Of a DNA stretch of 6,146 nt, positions 1 through 5,044 are shown in pieces. The notes beneath the pieces are model-generated. The model ran no database searches and was not told where the DNA came from. It saw nothing but the letters and a program-made list of their open reading frames with translations. The position numbers were made by a program, and so were the translations under genes. The first letter of the stretch is position 1, and each line of letters begins with the position of its first letter. The DNA is from CAZKUN01 sp964555935 (GTDB lineage: Bacteria; Armatimonadota; Zipacnadia; Zipacnadales; VGFC01), in NCBI GenBank assembly GCA_964555935.1, contig CAZKUN010000392.1:1-6146 (forward strand), read 5' to 3'.

Positions 1-55
1 CCGGACGTGGGAGCGACGCGAGGGACGGCGGTGCCGGCTGGAAGCCGGCGGTCCC
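1..55. repeat. 55-base direct repeat, copy 1, with internal hairpin
   Basis: This copy is identical over 55 bases to 113-167, giving a period of 112. Inside it, GCCGGCT (33-39) and AGCCGGC (43-49) are exact inverted repeats around a GGA loop. An outer GGGAC (22-26) can pair with GTCCC (51-55), leaving an asymmetric internal loop. It lies downstream of the minus-strand operon but has no T-run after the stem on either strand, so a classical intrinsic terminator is unlikely. It looks like a REP-type intergenic element. The window begins exactly at the repeat edge, so more copies may lie upstream. Confidence 0.9.
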
Positions 56-112
56 GGTACGCTACATTGGGTGCGGGGCGAGGCGTGGGAGCAGGGGGAG
101 AGGGCATGCCGC

Positions 113-167
113 CCGGACGTGGGAGCGACGCGAGGGACGGCGGTGCCGGCTGGAAGCCGGCGGTCCC
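113..167. repeat. 55-base direct repeat, copy 2, with internal hairpin
   Basis: This is an exact copy of 1-55. The inner stem is 145-151 with 155-161, and the outer stem is 134-138 with 163-167. The sequence after base 167 differs from that after base 55, so the second 112-base unit is incomplete or ends here. The 57-base spacer (56-112) between copies is rich in G and resembles part of the 3675-3941 intergenic region. The stop codon of the amidohydrolase gene is only about 43 bases away, so a role in 3'-end processing or mRNA protection of that operon is possible but not shown. Confidence 0.9.
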
Positions 168-209
168 AGCAACGGCGTCAGGCGACACGCTTGATGCATG
201 ATGGGCCGG

Positions 210-1043
210 TCAGTCTGAGAAGAAGACGCTCGCGGCGGTTCCCTCGAGGATGGCGGCGGTCTCGGCTTCGGAGAGGAAGGGCAGGCGGTCCCTGACGAGC
301 GAGATGCTGCCTTCGTAGGTCCCGTGCTGCACCTGGAACGGGCAGTCCGTCGCCCACATCAGCCGGTCCGCACCGAAGGCCTCCCACACGCGGCGGATGA
401 GTGGGATGAGATCGGCGTGGTCGTCTCTGCCATCACCGAGCGCGTAGAAGGCGGAGACTTTGACGCAGACGTTTGGGTACTTGGCGAGCGCGCAGAGGGC
501 GTCGATCTCGGCATCATCGATGGGCTTGCCGGCGCCGATGCGGGCGAGGTGGTCGATGACGAAGGTGGTCTGGGGATGGCTCGCGACGGCGCGGCCGACG
601 ACGGGCAACAGCTCGGCATCGACGAGCGGGCAGACGGCGATTCCAAGGCCGCCGGCAATCGCGCAGAGCGGCCGGAACGCGTCCGCGTCGAGGGCAGCGT
701 CGTCGCCGCCAGTAAGTTGGTAGACGCGAAGCCCCCGGACGCCACCCGCATGCAACGCGGCCAGGTCGTGGGAGAGGGTGGCGCTTGTGTGGTCGACGAC
801 CGCGACGCCTCGGAAGGTCTCCGGCATGCGGTCAATGGTGTCGAGCATGTACCCGTTGTCGAACCGGTAGTAGCTCATCTGGATCAGAACGATGCGATCG
901 ACGCCGCATGGCCGCGCGTGAGAGAGCAGCTCCTCGGGCGGGAAGGTTGGCGGATTCATTTGCTCGGCGGTGAAGCCTTCCGCCAGCGGGTAGGCCTCGA
1001 GATCGTCAGTCCAGACGTGAACGTGCGCGTCGATGTAACCCAT
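210..1043 (-). CDS. Amidohydrolase family 2 metal-dependent hydrolase
   Basis: A 277-residue protein of the amidohydrolase-2 (TIM-barrel) family, normally cytoplasmic enzymes that hydrolyse or decarboxylate small ring compounds or lactones using a bound divalent metal. The HxH metal motif on strand 1 is visible (DAHVHVW, His7 and His9). The later barrel ligands are also present: His165 in VIDHLARIG and Asp233 in MWATDCPF. Lys195 in NVCVKVSA and the C-terminal pattern TYEGSISLV...LSEAETAAILEGTAA are typical of the family, and the length is normal. No signal peptide is seen. The start is set at the ATG preceded by GGAGG 8 bases upstream. An ATG five codons earlier, abutting the upstream TAG stop, has that GGAGG within its own coding sequence and is less likely. 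It is the second gene of a pair with the propeller protein, 15 bases after its stop. The exact substrate cannot be read; a lactonase-like role (COG3618 relatives) is one option. Confidence 0.93.
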   Translation of the reverse strand: MGYIDAHVHVWTDDLEAYPLAEGFTAEQMNPPTFPPEELLSHARPCGVDRIVLIQMSYYRFDNGYMLDTIDRMPETFRGVAVVDHTSATLSHDLAALHAGGVRGLRVYQLTGGDDAALDADAFRPLCAIAGGLGIAVCPLVDAELLPVVGRAVASHPQTTFVIDHLARIGAGKPIDDAEIDALCALAKYPNVCVKVSAFYALGDGRDDHADLIPLIRRVWEAFGADRLMWATDCPFQVQHGTYEGSISLVRDRLPFLSEAETAAILEGTAASVFFSD

Positions 1044-1051
1044 GCGGTTCG

Positions 1052-1056
1052 CCTCC
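1052..1056 (-). promoter_or_regulatory. Ribosome binding site deciding the amidohydrolase start
   Basis: On the minus strand GGAGG stands 8 bases before the ATG at 1043-1041. The site lies just after the TAG stop (1061-1059) of the upstream gene, so ribosomes finishing the propeller gene would pass directly onto it. It overlaps codons 1-3 of the alternative ATG at 1058, which argues against that start. Confidence 0.8.
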
Positions 1057-1058
1057 AT

Positions 1059-3674
1059 CTACCACCCGGTGAGGATGTTCACGTGCCCCTCCGGCTGATA
1101 TGATGCATCGTTGGTGAGTAGAATGCTCTCGACCGAGTGCTCGGACTTGTTGGTGAGGGTCAGCACGTGGTCGCCGGCGGCGAGGCCAAAGAGCCCCCAC
1201 TCTCCATAGCTGAACCACGATTCGTCGCTCAGACCGTCGAAACCGCAGGTCCACGTCCGGCTGTCGCCGTCGATCTTGACGTCGATGTAGTTGCTGCCTC
1301 GCCCGCCCTTCGCGAGCTTCAGCCACAGCACGTGCGTCCCGTCGGCGGGTACGCTGAGGGTGACCTCGTCGGCGCTAGGCTCCTCGATCACAACGCGCTC
1401 GACGGCCGGGGTCGTCACCTCGGCCACGTCCGATGCCGGGCCCTCGTTCCCCCAACGGTCGACCTCCGCGACGCGATAGAAGGCGGTCGTTCCGGGCGCG
1501 AGCCCCCAATCAATGTGGCCCGAGGCGTCGGGCGATCCGACGAGCGTCGCTTGAGATGGCGCGAAGTCCTCGCTCGGACCGCAATAGATGTTGTAGTGTC
1601 CGAAGGTGGCGTCTCTTTTGTCGGTCCACGTGACTTGCACGTCATAGGGTGAGATGGCGTCGGCGAGGACGTCCGCAACCTGCGGCACGTCGGGCACGTT
1701 GATGCGGTCGACCGCCTCGGGTGAGAAGTCGGGGTCGTCGGTCAGCACGATGCTGTCGATAGCGCTGCCGTAGATGCCGCTGCTGATCGTGAGGTCGTCC
1801 TGCGTTGCGCCCGCTGTGAGAGCGCCCGTGAACTGGGCCCAACTCCAAGCGTCGGATGGGAGCGTCTCGAGGGTGACAGTGCCGTCGGCGAGCTGGGCGG
1901 TGAAATCGGTTCCCTCGGGTCCGCGAACGCGGGCCCACATGCTCCACGAGCGCTCGGGCCCGTCGAGATCGACGGGGATTGAGAAGCTGCCCTCGCCCTC
2001 GTGGGCGCGCATCCAGACGTAGTGCAGTCCCGACGCCAGGCCCTGGTGCGCGAGCCACATCTCCTGCGAGCGCTCGCCGTCTTCGGCCTCAATGTAGATG
2101 CGTCGGGGCCCGGACCCGAGCGCTGCCTCACGGCTGAGGTGGCTCTCGATGCCGGAGTGCTCGACGGCTGTGACCGCGTAGAAGACGGCGCCGGTGGGAG
2201 CGTCGTCATCGACGTACTCGGTCGCCGCGACTGGCTCGGCCGTGATGGGCTCGTAGCCCACGCCGCTCTCGGCGCTACGGTAGACGTGGTACCCGGCCGT
2301 CTCGAGGTGATGCGGGGACGGCTCCCACGCAATACGGACTGAACCGTCATCTCGCCCGGCCGTTACGTCGAGCGGCGTCTCGGGCAGCTTGGCGACGACG
2401 TAGTAGGCGTCGATGCTGCCGAGCATGTTCGAATTGAAGAGCACCTTGGTGCCATCGGGGCTCGCGCCGGGGTTGTCGAGGCAGCCAGGTCGCATGGTCG
2501 CCGTGTAGCAAAGACGGTAACGGTTGACGACATCGCCCGGCACTGGATCGGCGTGATAGGCGTGGATCTCGGAGATGTGCGGCCGGGCGATGATGCGGGT
2601 CGAGTAGACCCAGAGCTGGTCCTTGGGCAACCAGGCGAGATAGCCGTTGAAGTTGTGTGGGTCGTCGTAGTACTCGACTCCCGGCGCGGCGAACAGGGGC
2701 TCCTTCTCAAGCCACGCGTCGCCATCAATGCGGGTGATGTAGCCGCCGGTGTGGGCGCCTCGGTCGAGGCCGACGTCGCCGTGATTCCAGTCGAAGGTGA
2801 TTCCCGTCTTGGTGATCGGGCCGCCGTCGAGACTGCGCTGGACGAAGCCTTCGGCGCGGTATGTCGCCTCATACCAGTACATGACCCGGTCGCCCGCGGG
2901 ATGGAACTGGTAGGAATCGTGGATGGGCTCGGGGACGGCGATCTCCGTGTATTCGCTGCCGTCGGTCTTGACGATCCATATGCCCTTCCCGCCGGCTTCG
3001 ATGTTCGACCGGCTCATGAGTCGGTCGCCGTCGGGGGAGATCTTGAGGTGCCAGCATCCGGGAACATCGCGGACGACGTGATCGGTGATGCCGGTCTCAA
3101 CATCGAAGGCGATCAACTGCTTGGAGTTGGCCATCGCGTAGCAGATGTTCGGCTCGGTGGGAGAGCAGATCTCGTTGCGGACCATGCGGTAGTCGCGGAA
3201 GGCGTTGCGCAGGTTGCCGCCGTCGGCGCGCATCGTCATCGGCCCGTGCGTGGCCGTGGACGACTCCCACATGCCGGGCCTGCGTCGGAAGACTATCTGC
3301 TTGCCGTCGGCGGTCCAGTTGCCCTTGAAGTAGGAGAGCTGATCGCCCCAGCGGTCGTTCGTCAGACGCACGACCGTGGCGCCCGTATCGACATCGCGGA
3401 AGATGGTCCGCTCAGCGCGCCACGCGCCCTCGTCGGTTGACAGCGCCTCATACGGCTTGGCGCCGAAGCGGCTCGCGAGCGCATCCAGCCCTTGGATGCC
3501 CCGCACTCCATCGTCGGCGCTCATGGTGTAGCGCCCGGTGCCGTCGTAAGGCATGTAGGCGCGGATGCGCTCGGTCAACGGGTCGTCGGCGGGCGGCGCC
3601 TGGGCGATGATCAAGGCACAGGCGCCCAGGACGATGATTGTCAGCGAGGATGCGTAGATGGCTATGCGCGGCAC
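1059..3674 (-). CDS. Exported beta-propeller protein with two FN3 and two jelly-roll modules
   Basis: An 871-residue protein, probably exported. The start is a GTG with GGAGG six bases upstream. The frame stays open further upstream (ATG at 3719 and beyond, as far as 4541), but that part overlaps the divergent gene and would bury the signal sequence. Residues 4-24 are hydrophobic and end in AQA-PP, a plausible signal peptidase I site. LGAC (16-19) also fits a lipobox, though the hydrophobic ALII after Cys19 is atypical. About 90-428 looks like a TolB/PD40-type beta-propeller, with blade motifs NWTADGKQIVF (119-129), ISPDGDRLM (212-220), FHPAGDRVMYW (257-267) and ASPDGTKVLF (404-413); oligogalacturonate-lyase-like proteins share this fold. 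Then come FN3-like 430-518 (VRIAWEPS, GYHVYRS), a jelly-roll carbohydrate-binding-like domain 525-655 (IEAEDG at 528), FN3-like 663-755 (VQVTWTD, HYNIY) and a second jelly-roll 757-868 (VLWLKLAKGGRGSNYI). The role is probably binding or processing of extracellular polysaccharide. Neither catalytic activity nor substrate is proven. Confidence 0.88.
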   Translation of the reverse strand: MPRIAIYASSLTIIVLGACALIIAQAPPADDPLTERIRAYMPYDGTGRYTMSADDGVRGIQGLDALASRFGAKPYEALSTDEGAWRAERTIFRDVDTGATVVRLTNDRWGDQLSYFKGNWTADGKQIVFRRRPGMWESSTATHGPMTMRADGGNLRNAFRDYRMVRNEICSPTEPNICYAMANSKQLIAFDVETGITDHVVRDVPGCWHLKISPDGDRLMSRSNIEAGGKGIWIVKTDGSEYTEIAVPEPIHDSYQFHPAGDRVMYWYEATYRAEGFVQRSLDGGPITKTGITFDWNHGDVGLDRGAHTGGYITRIDGDAWLEKEPLFAAPGVEYYDDPHNFNGYLAWLPKDQLWVYSTRIIARPHISEIHAYHADPVPGDVVNRYRLCYTATMRPGCLDNPGASPDGTKVLFNSNMLGSIDAYYVVAKLPETPLDVTAGRDDGSVRIAWEPSPHHLETAGYHVYRSAESGVGYEPITAEPVAATEYVDDDAPTGAVFYAVTAVEHSGIESHLSREAALGSGPRRIYIEAEDGERSQEMWLAHQGLASGLHYVWMRAHEGEGSFSIPVDLDGPERSWSMWARVRGPEGTDFTAQLADGTVTLETLPSDAWSWAQFTGALTAGATQDDLTISSGIYGSAIDSIVLTDDPDFSPEAVDRINVPDVPQVADVLADAISPYDVQVTWTDKRDATFGHYNIYCGPSEDFAPSQATLVGSPDASGHIDWGLAPGTTAFYRVAEVDRWGNEGPASDVAEVTTPAVERVVIEEPSADEVTLSVPADGTHVLWLKLAKGGRGSNYIDVKIDGDSRTWTCGFDGLSDESWFSYGEWGLFGLAAGDHVLTLTNKSEHSVESILLTNDASYQPEGHVNILTGW

Positions 3675-3680
3675 GGCGTG

Positions 3681-3685
3681 CCTCC
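3681..3685 (-). promoter_or_regulatory. Ribosome binding site deciding the GTG start of the propeller gene
   Basis: On the minus strand GGAGG is followed by six bases and then GTG (3674-3672). That GTG begins a typical signal sequence (MPRIAIYASSLTIIVLGACA). The nearest upstream in-frame ATG (3719) has no comparable purine-rich site in front of it and would place a proline- and arginine-rich stretch before the hydrophobic core. Confidence 0.8.
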
Positions 3686-3740
3686 GGGGTGGCTGTGGTG
3701 CTGGTGGGGATTTCAGCATAGGTGGTCGGGCGCCCTGCAT

Positions 3741-3820
3741 GGGGACGGCGTCGGGGCTAAAGCCCCTCTTACAGGGGTGCGCGCTACGAGAGGCGTGGTA
3801 GGGGAAGAGAGGGTCCGGCG
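3741..3820. repeat. Diverged relative of the 1-110 repeat element
   Basis: The segment follows the same order of blocks as 21-110: GGGACGGCG, a hairpin core of the form ...CT-loop-AG..., TACA, GGGTGCG (3775-3781; compare 69-75), GAGGCGTGG (3790-3798; compare 80-88), then a G-rich stretch ending AGAGGG. The hairpin core differs in sequence: GGGGCT-AA-AGCCCC here, GCCGGCT-GGA-AGCCGGC there. Keeping pairing while changing bases suggests a structured repeat family spread between genes. Confidence 0.6.
3753..3777. repeat. Overlapping alternative hairpins
   Basis: GGGGCT (3753-3758) pairs with AGCCCC (3761-3766) across AA. The second arm's CCCCT (3763-3767) can instead pair with AGGGG (3773-3777) across CTTAC. 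The two stems share bases and exclude each other. Two-base loops are strained, so in RNA the first stem would lose its closing pair. No T-run follows on the plus strand. Confidence 0.7.
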
Positions 3821-3840
3821 TGCGGCTCAGGCGAGCCGCA
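3821..3840. repeat. Perfect 8-base inverted repeat with 4-base loop
   Basis: TGCGGCTC and GAGCCGCA are exact reverse complements around AGGC. It directly follows the 3741-3820 element and lies about 100 bases before the plus-strand start, so it could sit in a 5' leader, be an operator-like site or be part of the dispersed repeat. No T-run follows. Confidence 0.75.
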
Positions 3841-3930
3841 GGCAGGGACGGCAAGGGGACCGGGATTGGGAGACAGGAGTGGAGGGTGAGGTGGTGGAAT
3901 GGGCGGATTGGATCAACACGACGGCTTCTC

Positions 3931-3936
3931 GGAGAA
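3931..3936 (+). promoter_or_regulatory. Ribosome binding site deciding the URO-D-like start
   Basis: GGAGAA lies before ATG at 3942, with seven bases between GGAG and the start. The frame is open upstream to 3492, but the preceding residues do not look like protein of this family, while MTQRERFL is the usual opening. Confidence 0.75.
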
Positions 3937-3941
3937 GATCG

Positions 3942-5042
3942 ATGACTCAACGCGAGAGATTCCTGGGCATCACGGGTGGCGAAGCGCGGGGCGAACTGTA
4001 CCTCGCATACAACCTGAACTACGGGTGGTTCATGCCCGAGACGCTGGAGCGTTGGCATGGTGAAGGTCTGCCCGCGAACGTGGACCTCGCCGACTACTTC
4101 GGGTTGGATAGGGTCTCGTTCTCCGGTGGTGGAGCGTACGCGCTCAAGCCGGCGTTCGAGCTTGAAGTGCTGGCGGAGGATGAGGAGACGCAGACCATCC
4201 GCGATGAAAGCGGCGTGACGAAACGCGTCTTCACCACGCACGGTGAAACGCGCATGCCGCAGTGGCTGGACCATCCCGTGAAGACGCGGGAGGACTTCCG
4301 GGAACTGAAGAAGCGGCTGGACCCGGACACGCCTTCGCGCTACCCCGCTGACTGGGATGCGTTCGCGGAGCAATGGGCGGAGCGCGAGATTCCGTTGGGC
4401 CTGGGGCCGGGGAGTTTCTACGGGCACACGCTGCAGCGGTGGGTCGGTACGGAGCACCTGTGCATGCTGCTGTACGACGATCCGAGTTTCGTGGAGGAGA
4501 TGCTGGAGTACCTGGAGTGGTTCTTCCTGCAGTTGCTGCAACGGTTCCTGGATCCGAGTGGCCCGCTAGGCGGGCGGGTGAAGTTCGACTTCGCGTCCTT
4601 TGGCGAGGACATCGCCTACAAGGGACGGGCGTTCCTGTCGCCCGCCATGTTCCGACGGTTCATCCAACCGCATTACGTGTCGATCTGCAGCTTGCTCCGC
4701 GCGAGTGGCATTGACTGCATCTTCGTCGATAGCGACGGGCTGATCGACGAACTGATCCCGCTCTGGATGGAGGTGGGGATCAACGGGTTCTCGCCGCTGG
4801 AGGTGGCCGCCGGGTCGGACGCTCTCGCGCTGAAGAAGCAGTACGGGGATGATATTGTGATCGCCGGCAGCATCGACAAGCGGGCGTTGATCTGGGGAGG
4901 CTCGGCCATCGATGATGAGGTCGCGAAGGCGCGGGCTCTGATGGACTTGGGCCAGTACTTCCCGGCGGTTGACCACTCCGTGCCGCCGGAGGTGCCGCTA
5001 GGTAACTGGCGCCTTCTGCTCGATGGGCTGAGGGGAGCGTAG
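3942..5042 (+). CDS. Uroporphyrinogen-decarboxylase superfamily protein (not HemE)
   Basis: A 366-residue cytoplasmic protein of the URO-D fold, a superfamily that includes heme-pathway decarboxylases and corrinoid-dependent methyltransferases. The opening MTQRERFLGI and TLERWHGEGLP (34-44) match a divergent paralogue group common in environmental bacteria. Core motifs are DIAYKGRAFLSPAMFRRFI (223-241), FVDSDG (261-266), SPLEVAAGSD (284-293), YGDDIVIAGSIDKRAL (301-316) and DHSVPPEVPLGNW (344-356). The N-terminal substrate signature of true HemE enzymes is absent. The HxC zinc motif expected of MtaA-type methyltransferases in the strand around 257-266 is also absent, with FVDSDG in its place. 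A porphyrin or methyl-cobamide role is therefore doubtful, and the substrate is unknown. The stop is two bases from the next ATG, so the gene is very probably co-transcribed with the peptidase gene. It is divergent from the propeller operon. Confidence 0.9.
   Translation: MTQRERFLGITGGEARGELYLAYNLNYGWFMPETLERWHGEGLPANVDLADYFGLDRVSFSGGGAYALKPAFELEVLAEDEETQTIRDESGVTKRVFTTHGETRMPQWLDHPVKTREDFRELKKRLDPDTPSRYPADWDAFAEQWAEREIPLGLGPGSFYGHTLQRWVGTEHLCMLLYDDPSFVEEMLEYLEWFFLQLLQRFLDPSGPLGGRVKFDFASFGEDIAYKGRAFLSPAMFRRFIQPHYVSICSLLRASGIDCIFVDSDGLIDELIPLWMEVGINGFSPLEVAAGSDALALKKQYGDDIVIAGSIDKRALIWGGSAIDDEVAKARALMDLGQYFPAVDHSVPPEVPLGNWRLLLDGLRGA
5031..5037 (+). promoter_or_regulatory. Ribosome binding site of the peptidase gene inside the URO-D-like gene end
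   Basis: AGGGGAG lies seven bases before ATG 5045, within the last codons of the preceding gene, whose TAG stop is at 5040-5042. This arrangement favours translational coupling. Confidence 0.75.
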
Positions 5043-5044
5043 GC

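Larger units (their letters stand above)
3675..3941. promoter_or_regulatory. Divergent intergenic region between the two gene pairs
   Basis: This 267-base region separates the starts of two divergently transcribed units, so both promoters are expected here. I could not pick out a convincing -35/-10 pair on either strand. About 40 percent of it is occupied by the hairpin repeat element (3741-3820) and a second inverted repeat (3821-3840). The stretch 3841-3930 is G-rich on the plus strand, with no recognisable motif. Promoters are therefore inferred from gene orientation, not seen. Confidence 0.45.

Noticed and set aside
22..55. Intrinsic terminator for the minus-strand operon
   Set aside because: The stem is strong, but no T-run follows it on the minus strand, and the exact copy at 113-167 shows it is a repeat element.
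1..209. Possible CRISPR array or small protein genes (frames 7-201 and 71-295)
   Set aside because: There are only two 55-base repeats with a G-rich 57-base spacer and no cas genes. The short frames run through the repeats and are arginine/glycine-rich noise.
324..1103. Long plus-strand open frame (259 codons) opposite the amidohydrolase gene
   Set aside because: It is antisense to a gene with clear family motifs, has no recognisable domain, and is the kind of open frame GC-rich codon bias creates.
2553..3440. Plus-strand open frame (295 codons) opposite the propeller domain
   Set aside because: Its composition is V/G/A/D-rich as expected of a shadow frame, it shows no domain motifs, and the opposite strand encodes repeated propeller motifs.
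3492..3941. Upstream extension of the URO-D-like frame by 150 codons
   Set aside because: It overlaps the start of the divergent propeller gene and the hairpin repeats. The family-typical MTQRERFL start at 3942 has its own ribosome site.
3675..4541. N-terminal extension of the propeller frame by 289 codons
   Set aside because: It runs antisense through the URO-D-like gene. A GTG with ideal GGAGG spacing and a signal peptide marks the real start at 3674.
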